21,692 nucleotides of DNA, taken from NCBI GenBank assembly GCA_900554225.1, contig USGH01000017.1, positions 1 through 21,692 of the forward strand, given 5' to 3'. The stretch comes from an uncultured Eubacteriales bacterium. Lineage in GTDB: Bacteria > Bacillota > Clostridia > Oscillospirales > CAG-272. Made by a program: the position numbers and the translations under genes. The notes beneath the pieces are model-generated. The model worked only from the letters and a program-made list of their open reading frames with translations. It was not told the origin of the DNA and searched no databases. Below, in pieces: positions 1 to 8,355 of this stretch (position 1 is its first letter; each line of letters starts with the position of its first letter).

Positions 1-987
1 TCTCTGATAGAAGATGAATGCGCTCAGGATACCGGCGACTGCGGCGATGATGAGGATAACGATGAGGAAGTACATCCACGACATGGCGGAGGACAGAACG
101 TTGCCGTTTGCCTGTTCATATACGGTGGAGATGTACGTCATCACCTTGTTATCCGACGATGTAAACGCGTCGATGATGGTATAGACGGTGTTTACGAGGA
201 TCATCGGGGATACCATCGGCAGGGTGATCTTCCAGAAGGTTTCCCAACCGGACGCACCGTCGATGGAGCAGGATTCGTAGATAGCCGGAGAAATGGACTG
301 TAAGCCGGAGAGGAAGATCAGCATCTGTACGCCGCAGCGGTTGACGATATTGAAGATATTGTTTACCATCTGTACGACTTATTCCACGATCTCGGTACCG
401 ATCATCATGCCGCGGAAGAGGTATTCCACGTCCATGACCGATACAATTTCGGTTGCCTGGCTTTCGTCGCCGGAACCGTCATCGATACCCTGCGCGTTGG
501 ACATATAGTCGTTCATGGAGTTGCCGGCATCGATATCCGCGATCAGACCGGTGGTCAGGATAACCGGGATGAAGAAGATGGCACGGAACGCAGCACGACC
601 GGCAATCTTCTGGTTCAGGATGATTGCAACGAACAGGGAGAAGAGGACGATCGACGGAATGTCGAGAACGAGCTGCTTCAGACCTGCTACAAGGGTGGTT
701 ACGAACGAGGTATCGACGAGAATCGCATCGCTGTAGTTCTTCCAGCCGACCCATTTCAGCTCGTAACCGCCTCCCACGAGAATTTTGATCTCGTGGAAGG
801 AGTACTTGATGGAGTCAAAAACGACGGGGAGATAGATGAGGACGAAGCCGATGAGGAAGGGCAGAATGAAGAGCCAGCCTGCTCTCGCCTTACGGACATC
901 CAGGGATGCGCCTCTTTTTCTTTTCTTACCGGGAGCATTGTCAATTTGAATCTTCTGCTTCTTCGGTGCTTTTGCATCTAAGTTCAT
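1..987 (-). pseudogene. Sugar ABC transporter permease interrupted by an in-frame TAA stop; 3' part runs off the left edge
   Basis: This is an inner-membrane permease of the binding-protein-dependent (CUT1, MalF/UgpB-partner type) family. It starts at ATG 985-987, 17 bases after the DUF5696 stop, with a GGGGAG-like ribosome binding site. A basic N-terminus (KKRKR near residue 22) is followed by membrane segments. Codon 203 is TAA (complement of 379-381). Reading on in the same frame gives an uninterrupted continuation to the window edge: residues such as VNNIFNIVNRCGVQ, then the permease EAA loop (YESCSIDGAS...WKITLP, about 205-279). There is no frameshift; one codon separates the two halves. 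The short product would lack the EAA loop that contacts the ATPase, so it should not work unless the stop is read through, the second half restarts (ATG 367-369), or the stop is a sequencing error. The family assignment is firm; functional status is uncertain. Confidence 0.85.
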
Positions 988-1004
988 TCGTGCACTCCCC
1001 TTTC

Positions 1005-4000
1005 TTAGTCAATTCGGATGAAGTCGAGCGGTTCGATCTCATAGGTCTTGCCGTTCACTTCGGTGGTTACGCGGAAGGAGTTGTAGTTGAGGACGAACTG
1101 TACGCCGTTTTCGTAGGTCACGAGAACGAGGGTACCGCTGGTGAGCGCGTACTTTTCGGGAACCTCTTTTTCCTCTTCCTCTGCCACGATCACTTCGCCG
1201 AATTCGTTGAGACCGCCGTTATCGGTGGTATCTTCATCGGTGGTGTCGTTGGCTGCGGTGGTGGTGTCATCAGCGACGGCTGCATCGTCGGCGGTACCGT
1301 ACTGTGCGGCAAGACGTTCTGCAAGCTTTTCCGCCTTTGCTGCCTTTTCCGCTGCGAGAGCTTCCTCTTCCGCGAGGGCTTCTTCTGCTGCTGCGGCGGC
1401 TGCTGCATCGGCTTCGATTTCATCGTCGTCCGGAATCCGTTCACCGGCGATGAATTCGTGGTCTACGATGTAGGAGGTCTGGAGGTCGTGGGTAGCGTCG
1501 TTCAGCTTGGTGTAGTATTCCACTACGTCGTCCTTCCAGATCTCGTAGTTGACGGAATAGTACTTGCTGTTGGTGAAGGATTCCTTCAGACGGTTGGTGT
1601 TCTGGTAGGAAAGCGTGAAGTACAGGGACGCACCGTTCTCGATGGAGCGCAGGATCATTTCGTCAATGTCGCCTTCCATGTTGATGGCGGTACCGGTGAA
1701 GATCTTGGAACCGTGGAGAACCATGCCCATGAACGGAACGCACTCGCTGGCCTTGACGAAACGGCTGGAGTCGAGAGAAACTTCCACGATGGTGTCCGCG
1801 TAAGGCAGTGCAAACGCGTTGCCGCCGGAGATCATGACGCTCTCATAGTCGTTGTCGAGCTGCTGTAGGAATTCCTTGGTGTATTCCTTGTTGTCCTCGC
1901 GGTGGTACGGTTCATCCTCATCGAAGTCGGAGTTGAGGTCCGTACCGAGCGTGCCAACGGAGATGTTCGCGTTGCCGTAGGAGAGGTATTCCGGACCGAA
2001 CTTCTTGTAGAAGCGTTCATAGGAAACCGGGGATACGCAGAGCGCGAAGGTTCTGTCGAAGGTCTGGGTTGCGGGGTCGTATGCTCTTCTTCTGGTATAA
2101 CGGTCGTCGATGGTCTTGATCGCGTCTCTCTTGAGGGAGAAGCCGTCAAACATATCACGCCAATGGTTATACGCGAAGTCGAAATCGGGGTAAATCTTGA
2201 AGCCGGTCTGATTTGCGTAGGAAACGAGGTCTGCGAAGCCATCCGCGCCGCCGACCACCTTGTTCCACTTCAGCTTGGCAGGATACGTGTAGTAGTCCAT
2301 GTTGCCGTTGTAGTAACCGGTGAGACGGAAGTTGATGGAGCCGGAGACGCCCATTTCGGTAAGCTCCGCCTGCATGGTCTTGATGTCCTCGAAGGTGGTC
2401 AGCGGGGTATCCACTTCGACCGGGAAGGACAGGACGCGCTCCAGCGTTTCGGTGGTACCGAAGGTCTCAATGAAGAGCGGCAGGTTTTCGTCAGCGGATT
2501 CTCTCTTGGTGAGATAGCCGTTTGCGGTGAAGTAATCGCGGCAGGCGGTTGCCATACCCACGTAATCCGTCGGGTAGTACTCCTTGATGCCCTTTTCGGC
2601 AGCGACATTTTCGTCGGTCAGGAAGATGTACTCGACGCGGTAGCGGTCCGTGTACTTCCGGTCGGAGGTAACGGTCCAGGACGCGGAGCCGGATACGGAG
2701 ATGGAGTCTGCCAGATTGTATTCATCGGACGGACGGGGTGTGAACTGCGCGTACACGGTGTTGTACGGATGGAGCGTACCGCCGTGGGAGGTCATCAGGG
2801 TGGCAAGGGAGTCACCCTCGGTGATGATGGCGAGATAGCCGTTGGAGTAGGTCACAGGATCGGATGGGATGCCATTCTTATCCTCGAGCTTCTTCTTGGT
2901 GGTGGAAGCGGCGGTATCCGTGGAGGCGGCGGCTGCAGTGTCGCCCTCGCCCTCGGTCGGAGCTGCCTTGGACTGGAACCGTTCGGGAGCCAACTCGCCG
3001 TAGTTGACCATATTGCCCCATACCGGCCAGCGCATAACCTGGGAGTTGGTACCGCGAATTTCGTGATATGCGAAGTCGTCGCCGTACACAACACCGGAAA
3101 TGTTGTAGGTCTGTCCCTTTACGTCCTCATAGCGAACGAGCGCGCCCGTGCCATCGGGGATGAGGGTATAGCCGGTGTAGGTGTTGGAGCCCGCATCTAA
3201 ATACGGGAGGTAGATCAGGGTGTCGAACTGGTATGCGGATTCGTCGAATTCGATACTGTTCGCCGGGCAGCTTACGGAGATACCATTGTCGGTGATGCTG
3301 TACTCAAGCGCGATACGGAAACGCGGCGGAGCTGCATCTGCGCCCTCATAGCCGGTTTCGCTGTGGTCTGCGTCGAGCTCTTCATAGGTGTAGGTCGGGC
3401 AGTACCGCTTGATGATCTCTTCAAGCTCACGAAGCTCTCTGGCTTTGATCTCCGGGTCGCATACATATACGGCCATTTCCATCGTGATCGGGAATTTGGA
3501 CTGCATCTCGAGGATACCACGCTCGGTCAGAGACGGGTCACTCGGGTCTTTCTTCGTATAGAAGGATACGAGCTTTTCACGGAGCCAGTCGCTCTCGATC
3601 TGGGAAAGGATGAGGTTTTCAAACCGTTCTACCTTAATCATACGGGGAACGAGACGGATGGTCTGCTGTTCACCGAGGGTATATTCCACACGCATACCGC
3701 CTTTGATGTTCTTGCGGGTGATCTGCCCACGAAGCGCGGCTTCGGTATAGGAGAACATCTTCTTGGATACGTCATTGTCCTTGTAGTTGATAATGACCTG
3801 GGAGAGGAGCTCTTCCTTGACTGCGGGGGAAGCGGAGGTCTGGGAAATGTCGATCGGGTTGGAGAAGTGTACCTGACCGGAAGCGGTATCCACGATGGCA
3901 ACTTCGCCTGTGAATTCCTCGAACCACATCTGGTACCCTTTTTCCTCTTTGACGAGGGTCATGTCGGCGAGCTTCTGCTCCGGGTTGGCGTAGACCTCGG

Positions 4001-4127
4001 TCTTATAGTCGATCAGCGGGTTGCCGTCGTCATCGACCTTGTCTTCCCAGGCGGCAGCGGTCGGAACCGTCATGGCACCTGCGAGCATAACCAGAGTTAA
4101 GAATGCCGAAAGAAATCTTTTCATCAT
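1005..4127 (-). CDS. Large secreted DUF5696-type protein, possible glycoside-hydrolase-like barrel
   Basis: This 1040-residue protein has a Sec signal peptide (MMKRFLSAF... with likely cleavage after TAAA, residue 26). An N-terminal beta-rich region covers about 40-540. From about 550 to 890 come alternating short strands and helices with motifs such as LFIETFG (551-557), KIYPDFDF (644-651) and TLGTDLNSDF (726-735), which look like successive strands of a TIM barrel with acidic residues at strand ends. I recognise the overall pattern as the DUF5696 family, often encoded beside sugar ABC transporters in Firmicutes; a glycan-processing role is inference. Two low-complexity insertions stand out: an Ala/Thr-rich stretch at 388-412 and an Ala/Glu then Asp/Thr-rich stretch at about 900-972, before a small C-terminal beta domain. 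The first of two adjacent ATGs was chosen because AGGAGA lies nine bases upstream. It sits 30 bases after the NHL/YIP1 gene in the same operon. Confidence 0.8.
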   Translation of the reverse strand: MMKRFLSAFLTLVMLAGAMTVPTAAAWEDKVDDDGNPLIDYKTEVYANPEQKLADMTLVKEEKGYQMWFEEFTGEVAIVDTASGQVHFSNPIDISQTSASPAVKEELLSQVIINYKDNDVSKKMFSYTEAALRGQITRKNIKGGMRVEYTLGEQQTIRLVPRMIKVERFENLILSQIESDWLREKLVSFYTKKDPSDPSLTERGILEMQSKFPITMEMAVYVCDPEIKARELRELEEIIKRYCPTYTYEELDADHSETGYEGADAAPPRFRIALEYSITDNGISVSCPANSIEFDESAYQFDTLIYLPYLDAGSNTYTGYTLIPDGTGALVRYEDVKGQTYNISGVVYGDDFAYHEIRGTNSQVMRWPVWGNMVNYGELAPERFQSKAAPTEGEGDTAAAASTDTAASTTKKKLEDKNGIPSDPVTYSNGYLAIITEGDSLATLMTSHGGTLHPYNTVYAQFTPRPSDEYNLADSISVSGSASWTVTSDRKYTDRYRVEYIFLTDENVAAEKGIKEYYPTDYVGMATACRDYFTANGYLTKRESADENLPLFIETFGTTETLERVLSFPVEVDTPLTTFEDIKTMQAELTEMGVSGSINFRLTGYYNGNMDYYTYPAKLKWNKVVGGADGFADLVSYANQTGFKIYPDFDFAYNHWRDMFDGFSLKRDAIKTIDDRYTRRRAYDPATQTFDRTFALCVSPVSYERFYKKFGPEYLSYGNANISVGTLGTDLNSDFDEDEPYHREDNKEYTKEFLQQLDNDYESVMISGGNAFALPYADTIVEVSLDSSRFVKASECVPFMGMVLHGSKIFTGTAINMEGDIDEMILRSIENGASLYFTLSYQNTNRLKESFTNSKYYSVNYEIWKDDVVEYYTKLNDATHDLQTSYIVDHEFIAGERIPDDDEIEADAAAAAAAEEALAEEEALAAEKAAKAEKLAERLAAQYGTADDAAVADDTTTAANDTTDEDTTDNGGLNEFGEVIVAEEEEKEVPEKYALTSGTLVLVTYENGVQFVLNYNSFRVTTEVNGKTYEIEPLDFIRID

Positions 4128-4157
4128 AATATCTTTTCTCCTATCTCTCGTTATGGC

Positions 4158-6290
4158 TTACAACCGGAATGCGATTTCTTCTACAATCTGCGTGATGAAC
4201 ATGACGATCTTCGCCATCAGGGAGGTGAAGAGGATGCCAATGAACATGATGAACGCCATACCTACGATGGTGGCGAGGCAGGTGAGAAGGTTCTTGCCGA
4301 CGGAGTAGTCGTGCGTGACCATCATACCGAGGACAAGCAGGATACCGAGCCACAGATAGGCGAACGAGCTCATGAGCGTTAAAATACCGCCTTCATTGGC
4401 AGCGAGAACATGAGACAGCAGCGTAGACGGGAAAATCAGCAGGATCAGAGGCGTGAGGCAGTAGCAGGAGGCGATGAAGATGTCTCTCATGCTGCCTTCA
4501 CCTTCAAACAGAGTGGTGAGACACCAGTTTGCGACCACCCAGAGGAGCAGAGGAGCGAGAACCGCGGTCACTGCGCCAAAGATGTCGGAGTAGGAGGTGT
4601 ACGGACTGAAGATGTAGCCCTGACCGATGGAGTTGTAGAAGTAAACGAGGATGGTCGTGATCAGAATGACGGATGCGGACCGCATGGAGCCACGTTTTTC
4701 GTGCTTCAGATCCCAGAAACCGTCAAACGGATGGAAGATCACGTGGAAGGCATACAGAAGCTCTTCCTTGAGGCTCTTTCTGCCGACCTTAAGTGCTGCG
4801 CGGGTATTGACCTTTGCGGCGTATCCGAAGAATTTGCCGAGGAGAACGAACACCACGACGAGTACGACCGGGATGGTCCAGAAGTACTTGGAAGCCCATT
4901 CCTTACGGATTTCCTTCCATGCGTCGGAGTAGTTTTCCGTTTCATAGGCGGCCTTGTAGTACTCCATCGCTTCTTCGTATTTACCCTGACGATACAGAGC
5001 CTTACCGATCTGGATGTACGCAGAGTCGAAGTTGTTGTTGCGCTTCAGAACCTCCGTCCAGTCGTCGATGGTCATATCGTATTTCCGCTCGTTATCGTGC
5101 TGGATCGCCTGCAGAAGGAGGTCGCCATACTCGGTACGACGGTATACGACGATATTGTCGTTGGTCTTGTCCAGAAGAAGGATCTTGGAGCCCTGGTATA
5201 CGATGGCTTCAACGGAACCGATGTTACCGGTCTGGATACCCACGTCGCCGAAGATGAAGAGCAGGTTGCCGTTGTCGTCATAGGTGAAGACCTTGGAACG
5301 CTTTTCATCGATGATGGACCAGGTGCCTTCCGGACCTACGGCACAGTCGATGACCTTGGACGCACCAACGATGGTGTCGGTGGACAGGGTGGAGAAGCCG
5401 ATTTCACCGGACGGCGGATAGAAGCCGTTCCGCTTCATAACGTCGGCACCGGAAGCATTGAGCTTCTTGACCGGAGCGTAGTCGGATTTTTTGTCCTTGC
5501 CGCGGATCGCGGACTGCTGTTTTGCCTCGTCAATGGAGGATGTGGTCACGTAAATGAAGTTGTTTTCATCGATCGTGATGTTGTTGAACTCCGTAGAGAC
5601 GTACTGTTCGCTCTGGGAACGCTGTTCGTCTGTCTGGATCTTACGCCAGATGATCTCAAGTGCGGAGATGGAAACCTTCTGCGCACCGATGAAGCCGTAG
5701 AAATCCGCGTCGTCGTTGATGACGATGATACCCTGATAGGTGGTAGACGATACGACGAAGAGACGGCCGTACTGGTCCACTGCGCAGGCAACGGGCTTAT
5801 AGATGGAGCCTTCCTCAAAGAGGTTGGATTCCGGCTTCTTGATGATCTTTACGTAGTTGCCTTCGGTATCGAACTTGACGATACGGTTGTTGTCGGTGTC
5901 GCAGACGTAGATGAACTCCTCGTTTACAAACACGCCGGAGGGATTGTTGAAGGAGTCCGGCACACCGTGTTCATTCGTGAACTTGTCGATATCGAAAAGG
6001 TGGTTGTAGTACCGGTCACTCACGATGACGCGGTTGTTGGCGGCGTCCACGATGTACATCTTTTCATCCGGACCGATGAAGAGATCTCTCGGATCGTCGA
6101 ATGCGACTTCCAGACCCATGGAGGAGGAGGTGATCACCGAATCCGGGACGTAGGCGGCAGGAGAGACGAGCACGTCGCCGTCACTGGAGTAGGTGTAGGT
6201 CGCGTAGGGGGTGGAAGCAGCGATGGCGGTCGGAAGAATGGTGACTGCCGCCAGAACGGAAAGGAGTATGTTTTTGAAAATTTTCTTCAT
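4158..6290 (-). CDS. NHL-repeat / TPR / YIP1 membrane protein of the sugar-transport operon
   Basis: A 710-residue modular protein. A signal peptide (1 to about 25, ending TAIAAS) leads into an NHL-type beta-propeller at roughly 60-395. Repeat units are visible as YIVDAANNRVIVSD (79-92), YVCDTDNNRIVKFD (128-141) and LLLDKTNDNIVVYR (371-384). A TPR-like helical pair follows (about 405-455, with AYIQIGKALYRQGKYEEAMEY), then a membrane segment (471-487). A C-terminal YIP1-type domain (about 505-705) has about five hydrophobic segments and ends close to the stop. NHL propellers bind glycans or proteins in many families, so an external sensing or scaffolding part tied to a membrane domain is a fair inference, but no enzymatic motif is seen. 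The start is set by AAGGAGG overlapping the stop codon of the upstream permease (10-base gap), which implies translational coupling. Confidence 0.85.
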   Translation of the reverse strand: MKKIFKNILLSVLAAVTILPTAIAASTPYATYTYSSDGDVLVSPAAYVPDSVITSSSMGLEVAFDDPRDLFIGPDEKMYIVDAANNRVIVSDRYYNHLFDIDKFTNEHGVPDSFNNPSGVFVNEEFIYVCDTDNNRIVKFDTEGNYVKIIKKPESNLFEEGSIYKPVACAVDQYGRLFVVSSTTYQGIIVINDDADFYGFIGAQKVSISALEIIWRKIQTDEQRSQSEQYVSTEFNNITIDENNFIYVTTSSIDEAKQQSAIRGKDKKSDYAPVKKLNASGADVMKRNGFYPPSGEIGFSTLSTDTIVGASKVIDCAVGPEGTWSIIDEKRSKVFTYDDNGNLLFIFGDVGIQTGNIGSVEAIVYQGSKILLLDKTNDNIVVYRRTEYGDLLLQAIQHDNERKYDMTIDDWTEVLKRNNNFDSAYIQIGKALYRQGKYEEAMEYYKAAYETENYSDAWKEIRKEWASKYFWTIPVVLVVVFVLLGKFFGYAAKVNTRAALKVGRKSLKEELLYAFHVIFHPFDGFWDLKHEKRGSMRSASVILITTILVYFYNSIGQGYIFSPYTSYSDIFGAVTAVLAPLLLWVVANWCLTTLFEGEGSMRDIFIASCYCLTPLILLIFPSTLLSHVLAANEGGILTLMSSFAYLWLGILLVLGMMVTHDYSVGKNLLTCLATIVGMAFIMFIGILFTSLMAKIVMFITQIVEEIAFRL

Positions 6291-6300
6291 AGAATCCTCC

Positions 6301-7173
6301 TTAGTCCTTCATACCGCTGGAGCCCATCGTTTCGATGATGTTGGACTGCGATACAACGAAGACGAGGATCGGCACTGCCATCATAACGACCGTGGACGCG
6401 GCGGATGCACCGGTACGGGCGACACCACCCGCGGTGATCTGGCTGATTGCGTAGTTTAAGGTTTTAAGCTGTTCGGAGTAGATGAGGTTCGTCTGACCGG
6501 CGTTCCACAGACCCTGGAAGGAGTAGATGATCAGCGTCAGCCAGGCGGGCTTTACCATCGGCATTGCGATCGACCAGAAGGTACGAAGCTCGGACGCGCC
6601 GTCGAGACGGGCAGATTCCAGAACCTCGGTCGTAACGTTGGTCTCCATGAACTGCTTCATGAGGTACAGACCAAGGGTAGACGCGAATGCCGGGATGATG
6701 ATCGCGAGGTAGGTGTCGATCCAGCCGAGCCAGGACAGGGTGATGAAGTTTACAAGTCCTGTAACCGTGGCGGAGAACATCAGGGACTTCTGAATGAGGG
6801 CGAAGAAGAACTTGTTGCCCGGGAAGTCGATTTTCGCGAGTGCGTAAGCGGAGAGGGAGGATAACACGAGGTTACCGAAGGTACCGCCGACAGAGATCAG
6901 CACGGTATTGAAGATGTAACGCGAGAACGGAACCCAGGAGTCGCTCATCAGGTTGAAGAGGGACTTGAAGTTTTCCATGGTCGGGTGTACAACGTAGAAG
7001 CGCGGTGGGAAGTAGAAGATTTCATCCATCGGCTTCAGGGACTGGATGATGGTGTAATACATCGGGAGGAACATGAAGAGTCCGAAGATGGTCAGGATGA
7101 TCGTAATGCCAACGTCGCCGCCGACCGAACGGTTGAGGACAACCTCATGCTTTCTGGTACGTAGTTTTTTCAT
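6301..7173 (-). CDS. Carbohydrate ABC transporter permease, MalG/UgpE type
   Basis: A 290-residue inner-membrane permease of the CUT1 carbohydrate importers, of normal length for this family. Six hydrophobic segments are visible from about residue 22 to the C-terminus. The cytoplasmic EAA loop that docks the ATPase is at about 186-208 (ESARLDGASELRTFW...MPMVKP), and the protein begins with a short basic tail. It follows the partner permease with a one-base gap (TGA, C, ATG), so the pair is almost certainly translationally coupled; only a weak AGGA-like site lies in the end of the upstream gene. It should form a heterodimer with the product of 7175-8119 and receive cargo from the large binding protein. 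No ATPase is encoded here; a shared MsmX-like ATPase elsewhere is inferred. Confidence 0.93.
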   Translation of the reverse strand: MKKLRTRKHEVVLNRSVGGDVGITIILTIFGLFMFLPMYYTIIQSLKPMDEIFYFPPRFYVVHPTMENFKSLFNLMSDSWVPFSRYIFNTVLISVGGTFGNLVLSSLSAYALAKIDFPGNKFFFALIQKSLMFSATVTGLVNFITLSWLGWIDTYLAIIIPAFASTLGLYLMKQFMETNVTTEVLESARLDGASELRTFWSIAMPMVKPAWLTLIIYSFQGLWNAGQTNLIYSEQLKTLNYAISQITAGGVARTGASAASTVVMMAVPILVFVVSQSNIIETMGSSGMKD

Positions 7174-7174
7174 G

Positions 7175-8119
7175 TCACTGTCCTACCTTTGCAATGAGTT
7201 TGGTAATCAGCACGTTACAGCCGATCATCATCAGGAACAGGATGAAGGAAATGGCGGACGCATAGCCGACCTCCCAACGGGTGCCCTGATATTCAGTGAG
7301 GTGATGGTTCAAGGTATATGCGACGTAGTCCACGGACGGGTTGCCGGCAAGTGCTGTAACGACCGGACCGAAGCCAAACGCACCGGTGATGGAAAGGATA
7401 GCACCGAACATCAGCTGCGGCTTCATGGAAGGCAGGGTGATGTACCAGAGCTCCTGCCAACGGTTCTTGACACCGTCGATGGCACCGGCTTCATAGAGGG
7501 ACTTGTTGATGCCCTGGAGACCGGCGATAAAGGAAAGGAACGCGGTACCGAGGGACATCCACAGCGCGACGATGATACACAGCGGCATAACGTATTTCGC
7601 GTTCTGGAACCAGAGGATCGGCTCATCGATGAAACCGAGCTTCATGAGGATACCGTTCGCCCAGCCGTATGCGTCGGAGGAGAACAGGGTCGCCCAGATC
7701 AGGTACACGTTACCGGAGATGGACGGCGCGTAGAAGATCAGGGTTACGACTGCGCGGATCTTCGGAGACAGCTCGTTGATGAACCATGCGACTACGAAGG
7801 AAAGGATGTAGGACACAGGTCCGGTGATTGCCGCGAAGATCAGGGTGTTTTTCAGAGCGGTGATGAACAATTCGTCATCGAGGAACAGGGTGATGTAGTT
7901 GTCCATGAAGATGAACTTCGGCCACTCCAGCATATTGAAGGAGGTGAAGCTCAGCACCAGGGAGAGAAAGACGGGAATGATGGTGAATAAGAAGAACAGG
8001 ATCATAAACGGCGCGATCATGAAGTATGCCGTTTTGTTCTTCCGCACGAGAAACCATGTCCATTCCGCTTTTGTCATCTCATGGCGGGTCTTGACTTGCT
8101 TTTCGGTATTCTTAGACAT
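7175..8119 (-). CDS. Sugar ABC transporter permease, MalF/UgpA type
   Basis: A 314-residue permease with about six membrane segments; the first begins near residue 33 (FMIAPFMILFFLF). The EAA loop lies at about 210-233 (EAGAIDGVKNRWQELWYITLP). This is the first of the permease pair and the second gene of the operon after the solute-binding protein. The start ATG at 8117-8119 is preceded by AAAGGAGAG at a good distance. The 236-base gap to the upstream binding-protein gene is the largest inside the operon and contains a strong hairpin (8307-8332), which probably uncouples expression of the binding protein from that of the permeases. The substrate class (oligosaccharide) comes from family membership and context only. 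Confidence 0.93.
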   Translation of the reverse strand: MSKNTEKQVKTRHEMTKAEWTWFLVRKNKTAYFMIAPFMILFFLFTIIPVFLSLVLSFTSFNMLEWPKFIFMDNYITLFLDDELFITALKNTLIFAAITGPVSYILSFVVAWFINELSPKIRAVVTLIFYAPSISGNVYLIWATLFSSDAYGWANGILMKLGFIDEPILWFQNAKYVMPLCIIVALWMSLGTAFLSFIAGLQGINKSLYEAGAIDGVKNRWQELWYITLPSMKPQLMFGAILSITGAFGFGPVVTALAGNPSVDYVAYTLNHHLTEYQGTRWEVGYASAISFILFLMMIGCNVLITKLIAKVGQ

Positions 8120-8306
8120 ATACGCTCTCCTTTACGAAAATTCTTGCCGGATGCTATATAATAATGTAGGTTTTATCCTCCGGCGGAGAAGTGCAGACAC
8201 TTTGGGACGCCATCCGGCGCGGGCTGTTCTGTCGATTTCCCGATGGACGGGACTTCGTGCAGATACAGACCAGCCGGAGAGCGTTTCCTTTGCATCGCCA
8301 CTTGCA

Positions 8307-8332
8307 TCCGGGGAGCTTTTCACTCCACCGGA
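8307..8332 (-). other. Intra-operon mRNA hairpin after the solute-binding-protein gene
   Basis: TCCGGGGAG and CTCCACCGGA form a nine-base-pair stem with one bulged base and a seven-base loop, 24 bases past the stop codon of the binding-protein gene. No T-run follows on the minus strand, so it does not look like a full terminator. Hairpins of this kind after binding-protein genes commonly protect the upstream message from 3' exonucleases and let the binding protein be made in excess over the permeases; that role is inferred here. Confidence 0.55.
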
Positions 8333-8355
8333 CACAGTGCTGGGGTCAAACGAGA

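Noticed and set aside
8147..8170. AT-rich TATATAATAATG sequence as a promoter for the permease genes
   Set aside because: A -10-like box is present, but no -35 hexamer fits on the minus strand, and the plus-strand reading has no gene to drive.
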